Shown in pieces: positions 52,069 through 63,950 of a stretch of DNA of 64,000 bases (positions are counted from its first letter, which is position 1; each line of letters opens with the position of its first letter). The notes beneath the pieces are model-generated. The model was not told where the DNA came from and ran no database searches. It saw only the letters and a program-made list of their open reading frames with translations. The translations under genes were made by a program, and so were the position numbers. Source of the DNA: Rugalucina vietnamica (taxonomy: Eukaryota > Mollusca > Bivalvia > Lucinida > Lucinidae); contig OZ024878.1 in NCBI GenBank assembly GCA_964017185.1, positions 402,501 to 466,500 of the forward strand. The letters are read 5' to 3'.

Positions 52069-52560
52069 TACATATAAATGGGGTTCTGGAATACTACAGT
52101 AGCTCGCAGTTGCCTTTATCAAATTTCTTTAATGGTGTAATTACAGAATAATATTCTACAGTAGTCTTGTAACCGAGGCGTTGGCGCTGTTTGCGTCGGA
52201 TTATTACGTCCCCAGAGTACATGAGCAACATTCTGTGATGGGTGTATTAGTAACGTTCATTTTCCTTACACCTTATATTTCGTTTCGGTAAGGAACAGGA
52301 GAGTGCTGCCTATGATATACACGTTGCGTAGCGTGTTGCTTTTCGGTGATCCTTTGAGCGGCTGGACTGTTGGCCTGCATCCTCTCTGGCAAGAGGTGAT
52401 TCAGGACTGGCTTCTTGTCGCTCCAGGGACCGTTGAAATTGGGGTCGCAAGAAGTCATAATGAAAGTATGTCATATACATATAAGTTTACATATGAAGAT
52501 GCATGTTTGTTGTTACGTTGTTGGGTATAAATTACACAAACAGAAAGCTCGAAACCAACC
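52069..52560. other. Intergenic DNA, nothing recognised
   Basis: A 75-codon frame (52303-52530) exists but matches nothing I know. Confidence 0.4.
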
Positions 52561-53048
52561 CGTATCACGAGGACCGAAGAACTAACGAGGACTCACCACG
52601 AGGACCGAAGAACTAACTAAATGTTGTGAACCACTGCAGAAGCTGAATGTTCTTCACCACGAGGACCGAAGAACTAACTAAATGTTGTGAACCACTGCAG
52701 AAGCTGAGGGTGAGGTTAGGTACCTGTAAAACCGGTTTAAGCCCGCCAGTAACTTTGTGTTACTGATCGTTCCAAGTCGATACTTCTGTAGTGGTTCTTT
52801 TTGTTTTATGTCTTGGTGTTTAAAATTTTTTGTGCTGTTGGCGCCTTATGTATGTTTTCATATTTTTAGTTAAGTTAAGGTAACTGAGTGGCCACCTATT
52901 GGGAAAATAGCTGCTCATTCGGCTTACGATATGTTTCATGGTATAAGTACCTGATTGTTAGTTTGGTTTTTCCCACCTCGGTTTTTGGAGTGGGAATCTT
53001 TTTCTGATTGCGCCTTTTCCTGATCTTTGCCTACTTGTACCTTTTTCT
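52561..53048 (+). mobile_element. Naiad 3' region with repeated 5' edge
   Basis: The block CACGAGGACCGAAGAACTAA occurs three times (52567, 52600, 52662) with GTGAACCACTGCAGAAGCTG twice, then a normal 3' region to CTTGTACCTTTTT. It looks like a stuttering or template-jumping start of an insertion. Confidence 0.88.
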
Positions 53049-53275
53049 ACCATTAGTCGAGACGCATTTCATGTACATATGCGTTACAAATCTACCATCT
53101 TTGTACATATCTTTTGTATCATATGATTTAATTGCTCTTGGACTTATTTGACACTTTGACAATTCTTTTGATTACGTATTTACATTCATATGTTTCATGT
53201 CTGTAATGTCATATATGTTTTAATATGCTCTCCCTCGAGGAGGAAATAAAAGAATCAATCAAACCAACTAAAATG

Positions 53276-53578
53276 ATACATGTAGGCAAAGATCAGGAAA
53301 AGGCGCAATCAGAAAAAGATTCCCACTCCAAAAACCGAGGTGGGAAAAAAACCAAACTAACAATCAGGTACTTATACCATGAAACATATCGTAAGCCGAA
53401 TGAGCAGCTATTTTCCCAATAGGTGGCCACTCAGTTACCTTAACTTAATTAAAAATATGAAAACATACATAAGACGTCAACAGCACAAAACATCAAGACA
53501 TAAAACAAAAAGAACCACCACAGAAGTATCGACTTGGAACGATCAGTAACACAAAGTTACTGGCGGGCTTAAACCGGT
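53276..53578 (-). mobile_element. Naiad 3'-region piece, minus strand
   Basis: From TACATGTAGGCAAAGATC to GCTTAAACCGGT, where it flips directly into a plus-strand RT. Confidence 0.88.
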
Positions 53579-55195
53579 CATTTAGGCATTTGAAGCAGGG
53601 TATCCAAGAATTTCACAGAAAATTTCACAGAAAATATGTCTTGGTTCCGGCAGACAAAGCCGCAAACAATGTTGTTGTTGTTTGTAGGCTTCACTTCGTT
53701 AACACCTTAAAAACAGGAGCTGGAGGGTACCAGGGCTTATCTGGAGACAGATACTGATGAGGTGTCTGTAGTAAATGCCCACTTAAACGATTTACCTGTT
53801 AAGTTTTCTGTTTGTGTCAATGAAGGCCAAGACAAACTTCCTACGATGTATTGGTTACCTAAGCTTCACAAAAGACCATACAAAGCAAGATTTATTGCAA
53901 ATTCTAGCTCTTGTACTACTACTGAACTTTCTAAATTATTAACTTCCTGTCTTACTGCTATCAAATCTCATGTTATAAGATACTGTGAGACAGTGTATGA
54001 AACTTCAAATAAAAATTGGTTTTGGTCAATAAAAAATTCTGGTGATGTGCTCAATAAATTGAAGTGTAGAGGGTTCCGTGCGACGAGCTTGTCCACATAT
54101 GATTTATCTACTCTGTATACAACTTTACCACATAATCTAATTAAAGAAAAACTTCTGGATTTGATAGAGTGGACCTTCAAAAGGGCATTAAAAAACTATG
54201 GTTCACTTTATTTGGCATGTAATGACAGAAAGGCATTTTTCACATCCTCTGACCAAAGTCGGTATACACTTTGGTCATGTCAGAATGTGTGCGACGCCTT
54301 ATCCTATCTCCTGGATAATATTTATATTAGATTTGGGACCAAGTTATACAGACAAATTGTTGGAATTCCGATGGGTACAAATTGCGCACCTCTCGTAGCT
54401 GATTTATTTTCATACTGCTACGAAAGAGATTTCATGGATTCTCTTAACCATGATAATCAAGCTGATGTTATCGAGGCTTTTAATTCCACTTCTAGGTACG
54501 TCGATGACCTTTTGAGCATTGACAACCCTTATTTTGACGGTATGGTCAATCAAATTTATCCATCTGAACTACAGTTGAACAAAGCCAATATCTCGGATAC
54601 CGAAGCCCCCTTTTTAGATCTACATCTTTCTGTTGCAAATGGATTTGTTTCTTCTAAAATTTATGATAAGCGCGATGACTTTGATTTTGATATAGTAAAT
54701 TTTCCGTTTTTGGATGGTGACGTTCCTCGTCGTGCTTCTTATGGTGTATACATTTCGCAACTTATTAGGTTTGCTAGAGTCGGCAATCATGTTACAGACT
54801 TCAACGCTCGAAATAAATGTTTAACGGCCAAACTTCTCCAACAGGGCTATCGGTATCATAAACTTCGAAAAACCTTTTCTAAATTTTATTGCAGACACTA
54901 TGAATTGATTTCCAAATATAATGTTGGGTTAAAGACGCTTTAAAGTGAGGGTCTTTCTGAACCAGAATTTTATGGTGACTTGGTTTACAAATTTAAGAAA
55001 CCTATAGGAAGTAATGATTTTTCTTTTCAGTTTAGAAAAATCATAACACGTTACAGACGTATAGGTTATAACTTGAATGTTATGCGACAGTCTGCATGCT
55101 TAGTTTTTAACCCAATCATGGTTGATAACTATGCTGCCTACTTTAATTGCACGCCGGTGGGTCGGGCGTCAGACTCTATGATGGCCCCGACTTAA
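53579..55195 (+). pseudogene. Naiad reverse transcriptase, disabled
   Basis: Near-identical to the RT of the full copy but with a frameshift near 53710 (extra A, AAAACAGG) and a nonsense change at about 54941-54943 (CTT TTA to CTT TAA). The catalytic box is RYVDDLL instead of RYLDDLL. No endonuclease half. Confidence 0.9.
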
Positions 55196-55815
55196 AGCTA
55201 TTCATTTTAGTTGGTTGGGGCCGGAGCTTCTTGTCTGTTGCTTGGCCCACCGCGATCCAACTGATGTTTTTCTTTAGCTCCGGAGCTAGTAAGTTATTTG
55301 GCGCCCAGGGATCTCCATCGTCGGGCAGCTTACTGAATCTGTGAGTCCTGGTTTTTGATTCATCAGGATGTTTATCATGATTTATTTGTTTGTTCTTGAT
55401 GATTCATTTACTAGTTAGAGATTCACCACGAGGACCGAAGAACTAACTAAATGTTATGAACCACTGCAGAAGCTGAGGGTGAAGTTACGGCCGTGTAAAA
55501 TCGATTTAAACCCGCCAGTAACTTTGTGTTACTGATCGTTCCAAGTCGATACTTCTGTGGTGGTTCTTTTTGCTTTATGTCTTAGTGTTTAAAATATTTT
55601 TGTGCTGTTGGCGCCTTATGTATGTTTGCATATTTTTAGTTTAGGTAACTGAGTGGCCACCTATTGGGAAAATAGCTGCTCATTCGGCTTACGAAATGTT
55701 TTCATGGTATAAGTACCTGATTGTTAGTTTGGTTTTTTTCCCACCTTGGTTTTTGGAGTGGGAGTCTTTTTCTGATTGCGCCTTTTCCTAATCTTTGCCA
55801 ACGTGTACTTTTTAC
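53579..55815 (+). mobile_element. Naiad copy, RT to 3' end, plus strand
   Basis: Starts at the [12 protein letters not shown] part of RT with a 13-bp local duplication (AGAAAATTTCACA). SECIS-like stem-loop at 55166-55241 and complete 3' region ending about 55812. Confidence 0.9.
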
Positions 55816-56244
55816 AGGTACCTAACCTCACCCTCAGCTTCTGCAGTGGTTCAGTGATAAACAAGAAATAAGAAATTATATTAAGAAACTACTAAACATA
55901 GATTCCAACGTTTAACATGAATAACGGAAAGCAGAGCGAGCAGCTATTGAAGGTATTAGGTGGTCACAGTGCTAGCTTGGACAAAACAAGTAAATGCAGA
56001 GGGCTAAGTGAACAGCCATTATATTCGGGTGGTCACAAAGCCATGCAACATGAAACTCGTAATTGGAATAACTTTGATAAGTGTGAACCAGAACAGCAGT
56101 ACCGCCTTGGTTCGGTCAGTTATAAAATAACTGGGGGGCTTAAACCGGTTTTACAGGTACCTAACCATCCCTCAGCTTCTGCAGTGGTTCATAACATTTA
56201 GTTAGTTCTTCGGTCCTCGTGGTGAACCTCTAACTAGTCATGAA
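55816..56244 (-). mobile_element. Naiad 3'-region scraps, minus strand
   Basis: 55812-55855 (ACAGGTACCTAACCTCACCC to GCAGTGGTTC) and 56083-56244 (from CAGCAGTACCGCC), with about 225 bp of unrelated DNA between. Confidence 0.8.
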
Positions 56245-56815
56245 AAGGTACAAGTAGGCAAAGATCAGGAAAAGGCGCAATCAGAAAAAGATTCCCACTC
56301 CAAAAACCGAGGTGGGAAAAAACCAAACTAACAATCAGGTACTTATACCATGAAACAATCGTAAGCCGAATGGGCAGCTATTTTCCCAATAGGTGGCCAC
56401 TCAGTTACCTTAACTTAACTAAAAATATGAAAACATACATAAGGCGCCAACAGCACAAAAAAATTTTAAACACCAAGACATAAAACAAAAAGAACCACCA
56501 CAGAAGTATCGACTTGGAACGATCAGTAACACAAAGTTACTGGCGGGCTTAAACCGGTTTTACATGGCCATAACCTCACCCTCAGCTTCTGCAGTGGTTC
56601 AAAACATTTAGTTAGTTATTCGGTCCTCGTGGTGAATCTCTAACTAGTCAATGAATCATCAAGAACAAACAAATAAATCATGATAAACATCCTGATGAAT
56701 CAAAAACCAGGACTCACAGACTGAGTAAGCTACCCGACGATGGAGATCCCTGGGCGCCGAATAACCTACTAACTCCGGAGCAAAAGAAAAACACCAGTTG
56801 GACCCCGTGGGCCAA

Positions 56816-56891
56816 GCAACAGACAAGAAGCTCCGGCCCCAACCAACTAAAACGAATAGCTTTATGTCGGGGCCATCATAGAGTCTGACGC
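56816..56891 (-). promoter_or_regulatory. SECIS-like stem-loop of the full-length Naiad
   Basis: Same fold as 43240-43315: lower stem GCGTCAGAC/GTCTGTTGC, ATGA at 56879-56876 (minus strand), upper stem GGCCCCGAC/GTTGGGGCC, apical ATAAA containing the stop TAA (56864-56862), opposing GA at 56833-56832. The ATGA and GA sides face each other as in the SECIS quartet. Confidence 0.72.
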
Positions 56892-59800
56892 CCGACCCAC
56901 CGGCGTGCAATTAAAGAAGGCAGCATAGTTATCAACCATGATTGGGTTAAAAACTAAGCATGCAGACTGTCGCATGACATTCAAGTTATAACCTATACGT
57001 TTGTAACGTGTTATGATTTTTCTGAACTGAAAAGAAAAATCATTAATTCCTTTAAGTTTCTTAAATTTGTAAACCAAGTCACCATAAAATTCAGGTTCCG
57101 AAAGGCCCTCACTTAAAAGCGTCTTTAACCCAACATTATATTTGGAAATCAATTCATAGTGTCTACGATAAAATTTAGAAAATGTTTTTCGAAGTTTATG
57201 ATACCGATAGCCCTGTTGGAGAAGTTTTACCGTTAAACATTTATTTCGAGTGTTGAAGTCTGTAACATGATTGCAGACTCTAGCAAACCTAATAAGTTGC
57301 GAAATGTATACACCATAAGAAGCACAACGAGGAACGTCACCATCCAAAAAAGGAAAATTTACTATATCAAAATCAAAGTCATCGCGCTTATCATAAATTT
57401 TAGAAGAAACAAATCCATTTGCAACAGAAAGATGTAGATCTAAAAAGGGGGCTTCAGTATCTGAGATATTGGCTTTGTTCAACTGAAGTTCAGGTGGATA
57501 AATTTGATTGACCATACCTTCAAAATAAGGGTTGTCAATGTTCAATAGGTCATCGAGGTACCTAGATGTGGAATTAAAAGCCTCGATAACATCAGCTTGA
57601 TTATCATGGTTAAGAGAATCCATGAAATCTCTTTCGTAGCAGTATAAAAATAAATCAGCTACGAGAGGTGCGCAATTTGTACCCATCGGAATTCCAACAA
57701 TTTGTCTGTATAACTTGGTCCCAAATCTAATATAAATATTATCAAGGAGATAGGATAAGGCGTCGCATACATTCTGACATGACCAAAGTGTATACCGACT
57801 TTGGTCAGAGGAAGTGAAAAAAGCCTTTCTGGCATTACATGCCAAATAAAGTGAACCATAGTTTTTTGATGCCCTTTTGAAGGTCCACTCTATCAAATCC
57901 AGAAGTTTTTCTTTAATTAGATTATGTGGTAATGTTGTATACAGAGTAGAAAAATCATATGTGGACAAGCTTGTCGCACGGAACCCTCTACACTTCAATT
58001 TACTGAGCACTTCACCAGAATTTTTAATTGACCAAAACCAATTTTTATTTGAAGTTTCATACACTGTCTCACAGTATCTTATAACATGAGATTTGATAGC
58101 AGTAAGACAGGAAGTTAATAATTTAGAAAGTTCAGTGGTAGTACAAGAGCTAGAATTTGCAATAAATCTAGCTTTGTATGGTCTTTTGTGAAGCTTAGGT
58201 AACCAATACATCGTAGGAAGTTTGTCTTGGCCTTCATTGACACAAACAGAAAACTTAACAGGTAAATCGTTTAAGTGGGCATTAACTACAGACACCTCAT
58301 CAGTATCTGTCTCCAGATAAGCCCTGGTACCATCAAGCTCCTGTTTTAAGGTGTTAACGTAGTGAAGCCTACAAACGACAACAACATTGTTTGCGGCTTT
58401 ATCTGCCGGAATCAAGACATACTTTCTATGAAATTCTTGGATACCCTGCTTCAAATGCCTAAATGACGATTTGGGTTTAGGAGGTAAAAGATTAGTATTT
58501 TGTGAATAAAACTTAATACGTTTATCCACGATAGTGAAGATACTTCTTTTCCATTCTTTAAGAGCATTATCCTCAACACCCTCTCGTTTACACCATCGAT
58601 TACCGAAATCATTTAATGCAGATGAAATCTCCTCTCTACATTTGTCGAAATTAATGTAGGAAGGGAATCTATATTTCGGACCTTTAGAAACAATTTTGCG
58701 AATTCTAGAATCCGAAATTATTTTTAAATTTCCAGTAACAATATGTCCAGCGGGTTGATAAACATATTTTGAATCTTTACAATCTCAAGACTTAGGAGTA
58801 TTAGCATGGATATCAAGATCAGAAACAAGTTTATTGAAATTAAAAATTGTATTTCTGATTGGTTTGTTATATTTGTAACAAATAATAGGAGGTTCTGAAT
58901 TTTGGAAGTAGGTAGGTATAGACTGTATCACTGATTTATCCTGGAATATGCTTGGTAAATCAATAAAGTCAATTCCTTTATTGATGAAAGGAATTTTAAT
59001 AAAACTTCTAATGTGATTGGATTCGGAATCGATAAATGGACGAAGAGCATGCTGAGTATAACATCTTGTTAACAGTGCAGCGTCATACATTTGATGATTT
59101 CTATCGTAAAATCTATTAGCCTCTGTGTCCAAGGAACGTAATGCAGCAATAGGTAGAGAACTAAGATACGACAGCATTGGATGTCGACCGTGAATCCTTA
59201 GTTTAACAGCTAAATCATTAAGAGAAATGTTCAATTTCAATGCAGCACACCGTTTACGTTTGTCATTACCCCTTTTCCGTATACCATGAGATCTAGATTT
59301 ACGTTTACGAGAGTCCGAAAGTGTAAGTACATCAAAATCGGGCATTTTGGAAATATTGCCTTCATGGTAAATGTTGTCGTTAAATCCCAGTGGAAAGGGT
59401 GTTTGCAGTAATTTTATCCATTTAAGTTCAGTTTCAAATCGTTTAATGTTTTTGAATCTAACTGAAGAATTTTCATCATATGAGATTTTCTCCACTGGTT
59501 GAACTTTAACATCATTGGGAGAATGACCAGTGCGCTTAAAATGCTGGTACAGAAAGGTATCATTATTTTTGGGTTTTCTGATTCTACGATAGTGCTCACC
59601 AAATCGTTTTTGCAAAGTTCGACAAGTTTGTCCAACATATTGCATCCTACAATTGTTTGTATTTCAAGTAAGAACATATACAAGATCCATTGATTTTCAG
59701 TCTAAATCAGAATCATTAACCACTGAAAATGTCCTACCATTCACAGATGAAGTGATAGTAGTCTTAGAGCATAAATGATTGCAACAGTTGCACTTCTTGG

Positions 59801-60095
59801 CATTGCACTTAGAAATACTAGGGTACATTCCAGGTCTCTTGAACGGATTAATATATTTACGTAAAATTGGTGATTTGAGTGGAGATAACCTAATCTGAAG
59901 ATTATTACGAAACATATTAGAATTAGAAGCTCCGTGTAGATTAACAGTAGATGCCGAAAATAAATTAAGAGGTGTCACCCTTACAGTAGGTAATAAATTT
60001 TGAAAATTGTTAGTTGAATGAGGAATCCGTACAGTAGACGCGGCATGCAACCTAAGGGGAGTTAATGTAATTCCTAATCTTTTTGTGATAGTCAT
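56862..60095 (-). CDS. Naiad GIY-YIG endonuclease-reverse transcriptase, candidate selenoprotein
   Basis: A 1077-residue retrotransposon protein that would nick DNA and prime reverse transcription. Start chosen at the first ATG of the frame (60095); a stop lies upstream at about 60168. Order: basic N-terminus; Cys cluster at 97-109 (KCNAKKCNCCNHLC); GIY-YIG endonuclease from about 133 (VYV at 139-141, YVGQT at 153-157, then LQKRFGEHYRR); linker; CxC motif at 437-439; RT with motif A Asp714 ([11 protein letters not shown]), [16 protein letters not shown], and YLDD at 846-849; stop TAA at 56864-56862. TGA codons at residues 133, 144 and 437 fall where relatives have Cys (the 'C.s.n.VY.ltC' pair and the CxC). 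Endonuclease before RT is the Naiad/Chlamys order, the reverse of Penelope and Neptune. No other stop or frameshift breaks it. Confidence 0.9.
58785..58787 (-). other. In-frame TGA, residue 437 (candidate selenocysteine in the CxC motif)
   Basis: Context HANTPKS-TGA-DCKDSKYVY; the linker motif becomes U-D-C. Also present at 41344-41346 in a separate copy. Confidence 0.85.
59664..59666 (-). other. In-frame TGA, residue 144 (candidate selenocysteine in the endonuclease)
   Basis: Context DLVYVLT-TGA-NTNNCRMQYVGQT. Penelope-like GIY-YIG domains have Cys here ('VY.ltC..C...YVG'). Confidence 0.82.
59697..59699 (-). other. In-frame TGA, residue 133 (candidate selenocysteine in the endonuclease)
   Basis: Context VVNDSDLD-TGA-KSMDLVYVL. 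The family has Cys four or five residues before the GIY-like strand. Confidence 0.82.
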
Positions 60096-60302
60096 AGTTG
60101 GGAGTATTGTGTTGATACTGCCAAAAGGAGCGCGACACTCATACCGGTTATAGAATAAATAATGCACTTAATCGTAATGCAAAATCTTTCGAATGAAAGA
60201 AAAAGGTATAACCGAAACCCACACCTCAGGTCCATGTCTAATACAAGTCCATGGATAGAAACGTAAGAATCGCTTATACAACGAGATATAGCTTTCATGA
60301 AT

Positions 60303-60960
60303 GGCCATCAAAGAGTCTGACGCCCGACCCACCGGCGTGCAATTAAAGAAGCCAGCATAGTTATCAACCGTGATTGGGTTTAAAACTAAGCATGAAGACT
60401 GTCGCATTACATTTAAGTTATATCCTATGCGTCTGTAACGCGTAATGATTTTTCTGAATTGAAAAGAAAAGTCATTCCTTGCAATAAGTTTCTTAAATTT
60501 GTAAACCAAGTCACCATTAAATTCTGGTTCCGAAAGGCCCTCACGTAAAAGGGTCTTTAGCCTTACAATAAATTTGGAAATCAGTTCATAGTGTCTGTGA
60601 TAAAATTTAGAAAAGGTTTTTCGAAGTTTATGATACCTATAGCCCTGCTGAAGAAGTTTGGCTGTTAAACATTTATTTCGTGCATTGAAATCCGCAACAT
60701 GATTGCAGACTCTAGCAAACCTAATAAGTTTTGAAATGTATACGCCATAAGAAGCACGGCGAGGAACGTCAACATCCAAAAACAGAAAGTTTTCTATATC
60801 AAAATCAAAGTCATCACGTTTATCATAAAGTTTAGAAGAAACGAATCCATTTGCAATAGAAAGATGTAAGTCTAAAAATGGGGCTTCGGTATCTGTGTTG
60901 TTTGCTTTATTCAACTGTAGTTCAGGGGGATAATTTTGTTTGACCATGCCTTCGAAATAA
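60303..60960 (-). mobile_element. Older Naiad RT fragment in tandem with the full copy
   Basis: Open RT thumb-side sequence ([20 protein letters not shown] to [14 protein letters not shown]), clearly more diverged than the other copies. Its 3' end is cut inside the SECIS-like loop (GACTCTTTGATGGCC), where it joins the 5' UTR of the full copy. The left part of its long frame (60302-60168) is 5' UTR of the next element, not RT. Confidence 0.88.
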
Positions 60961-60962
60961 GG

Positions 60963-61105
60963 ACAAAAGCTATTTTAGCACAAAAATATCTCTCACAAGG
61001 AGCATAGCATTGATAGATTTTTCCAACTGTATTTATAAAAGCTATTTTAGCACAAAAATATCTCACACAAGGAGCATAGCATTGAAAATATGAGTAGTGG
61101 AAGTA
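60963..61105 (+). repeat. Two-copy tandem repeat, 72-bp unit
   Basis: AAAAGCTATTTTAGCACAAA starts at 60965 and 61037; both continue to AAGGAGCATAGCATTGA. Confidence 0.9.
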
Positions 61106-61205
61106 AACTGAAGATCTGAATGTCAGGGTTGTTTTATGTATCTGTTTTTCTAATATCGATTATTTATAAGCTGGTAACCAGCTGATAATACAATATTTAA
61201 ATGAG

Positions 61206-62020
61206 ATAAAATATAAAGGTTTGATCCTTTGGAAGCAGTAAAAACATTCAAAGGGAGATAGTATGGACTATATTGCGCAATTTCGGGTAATGAACCCTCG
61301 TCAGTAGCCCTTTTTAAACCGGCAACGAACGCCAGGCTATAATTGTTCTGCAATTTCGAGAATTTACACGAGGAGTCTAAATCAAAGACATATTCCTAAA
61401 TTGGGTCAAATAATTAAAAAATGCTTAGAAGTATGTTTCTAAACGTGAGTGTTTTGAACACTCTGAATATCTTTACTGATCTCAAAGGACCGAAATAAAA
61501 ATAAAATCTGCACTATGGATGATGTACGGGGAGACTTTTTACGGCCGCCACACGGCACAACACCAGCTGCAGTAATAGCAAATAAAATATAAAGGTTTGA
61601 TCCTTTGGAAGCAGTAAAAACATTCAAAGGGAGATAGTATGGACTATATTGCGCAATTTCGGGTAATGAACCCTCGTCAGTAGCCCTTTTTAAACCGGCA
61701 ACGAACGCCAGACTATAATTGTTCTGCAATTTCGAGAATTTACACGAGGAGTCTAAATCAAAGACATATTCCTAAATTGGGTCAAATAATTAAAAAATGC
61801 TTAGAAGTATGTTTCTAAACGTGAGTGTTTTGAACACTCTGAATATCTTTACGGATCTCAAAGGACCGAAATAAAAATAAAATCTGCACTATGGATGATG
61901 TACGGGGAGACTTTTTACGGCCGCCACACGGCACAACACCAGCTGCAGTAATAGCAAATAAAATATAAAGGTTTGATCCTTTGGAAGCAGTAAAAACATT
62001 CAAAGGGAGATGATCTTTGA
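61206..62020 (-). repeat. 376-bp tandem repeat, about 2.1 units
   Basis: ATAAAATATAAAGGTTTGAT occurs at 61206, 61582 and 61958, exactly 376 bp apart. The units are nearly identical, implying a recent duplication. Strand is arbitrary. Confidence 0.93.
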
Positions 62021-62225
62021 TTGGTCTAACAAGTGTTGATTAACCGAAATTAAACAAAAACTTATTATATATTAGTTAATTTTTGTTATCTGATTGGCTC
62101 TGTACTGTGCCTTTAGGATTAGACTAATTCACATAGCTTACACACGTCTTATTGTTTAAGACCTGTAATAACGTCCCAGGTAATCCTGGGAAAGATGGTG
62201 CAAATTACACAGTAATTTTTGTGAA

Positions 62226-62266
62226 AATAATGATTGCGCCTTTTTCTGATCGTTGCCTACTTGTAT
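62226..62266 (+). mobile_element. Naiad 3'-terminal scrap
   Basis: TGATTGCGCCTTTTTCTGAT then CGTTGCCTACTTGTA: the last 40 bp of the element. Confidence 0.75.
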
Positions 62267-62568
62267 AATTTTTCCTATTACTGTATTAAGTCACATTTGA
62301 GTAATGAACTAGTTTTAAATTGCAGTGCATTACGGTTTGTTTAATTTCTAATCTTTGTCATTTGTCAATAATCCATGGAATAAGATAACGGTTATGCTTG
62401 TTTAAGTTTATAATTATCTGACGATGCAGAAAAATAAGACAAATTGACCTCATTATTAGCATGAGGATTGAATCATGCAATAGTGTGTGCATTTGCACAA
62501 TCAATCAAACATTTATCCGCATGATCATCATATCATTTCGAAAGATACCAAACCACCTTATAATTAGA

Positions 62569-63005
62569 GATGAAATATAAAGTTAGATCCTTTGGAAGCA
62601 GTAAAAATATATACAAGTAAGATAGTGGGCCATATAGCGCTATTTCGGGTAATGAACCCTCCTCAGTGACCCTTAACAAACCGGCAACGAAAGCCAGATA
62701 ATGACACTGCAATTTCAAGACTTTAAACCAGGACAGTCTAAATAAAAGACAAATAGAATTCCAAAATAGGACCAAAGGAGTAAAGGATAATTAGAAAATG
62801 TTTCTAATTATATTATGGTGTTTTTGAGTACTCAGATATTCTTACTGATCTCAAAGGACCAAAAGAAAAATATAATCGGCACTATGGATGATGTACGGGG
62901 AGACTTTTTACGGCCGCCACACGGCACAACACCAGCTGCAGTAATAGGAAATGAAATATAAAGTTAGATCCTTTGGAAGCAGTAAAATATATACAAGTTA
63001 GATAG
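62569..63005 (-). repeat. Diverged copy of the 376-bp repeat family
   Basis: AAATATAAAGTTAGATCCTT at 62573 and 62953, with the CTATGGATGATGTACGGGGA block almost unchanged (62883) but the left half clearly diverged. Confidence 0.85.
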
Positions 63006-63730
63006 AGAACCGGTATTTTTCCCGTGTCAAAGTAACATTTTGATTTATGTCCCTTCGGGAACAAAATTTAAAATTCTTGTGACCTAGATATCTCAAAATG
63101 TACTTGAGCTTAAGCCTTCATGTTTGGTATTCAGTATTCTGTTTGGCGCTGAGTAGTAGATCACCTGATTGACGTTTGATACCTGTATATCAAATTTTGA
63201 CAAAACTATGTAAATTTGTACTTTTCTGTGAAAATAAACATATAAACTGCGTGAGTATAGTGGCAAGCATATGTCATACAAACACATATTTGTAGTTAAT
63301 GCTTTTCTCCACGAAAACCATATCAACTAACAAAAATCACTGCAGAAACAACGGGCAAAGTCGGGTAACAGGTTAAGCGACTAAACCGACTTATATTGTG
63401 TTTTTGTTCCCTTCTAACCTGCAAGATTTATTTGAAACCTTGATTTACGACCAATCAGTGATGAAGCATTTGATATATTTTCAAAGGTTTATCCATCAAG
63501 CTTAACTGAAACAAAAGCTTATGTACTTATTTTTCAGCTGCCATTTAAACAGGTAGTCTACGTAAATTGAATAAATTGGCTTTTTGCAAGGTGACGATTG
63601 TATCGTAAGCTATGCTTGTAGGTTACATGAATGCGTATTTTTATTCATAATTGCATTGAATGCTCCAGTTTTTACAATTGTACAATATATTCAGCAAAAT
63701 ATTATCGAGCTATGATTTGCAAGTAAACAA
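63006..63730. other. Intergenic DNA, nothing recognised
   Basis: No gene or repeat was recognised. Confidence 0.4.
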
Positions 63731-63860
63731 AAAGGTACAAGTAGGCAATGATCAGTAAATGGAGCAATCAGAAAGAAAATCACACTCCAAAAACCGAGGT
63801 GGGAAAAACTGAAATGACAATAAGGTACTTAGACTAAGAAAACGTATCGTAAGCCGAGAA
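63731..63860 (-). mobile_element. Old Naiad 3'-terminal fragment
   Basis: AAAAGGTACAAGTAGGCAAT to CGTATCGTAAGCCGAG, with several changes. Confidence 0.82.
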
Positions 63861-63950
63861 TGTTTATGCGTATACAACACAATATCATATATAAATAATT
63901 ATCGTACAGCGTTTACGATTTGCCATGTTGGTCATTGTTATATATGTTTT

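Larger units (their letters stand above)
56245..60302 (-). mobile_element. Full-length Naiad-type Penelope-like retroelement
   Basis: About 4.06 kb, reading right to left: short 5' UTR (60302-60096), one ORF (60095-56862) with three recoded TGAs, SECIS-like stem-loop over the stop (56891-56816), then a 3' region of about 570 bp ending CTTGTACCTTTT. Its 5' end is joined to the truncated end of a diverged copy in the same orientation, the tandem arrangement typical of Penelope-like elements. No canonical hammerhead ribozyme was found, which agrees with what is known for Naiads. Confidence 0.9.

Noticed and set aside
60168-60302. C-terminal extension of the old RT copy
   Set aside because: It is the 5' untranslated region of the adjacent full-length Naiad read in a frame that happens to stay open.
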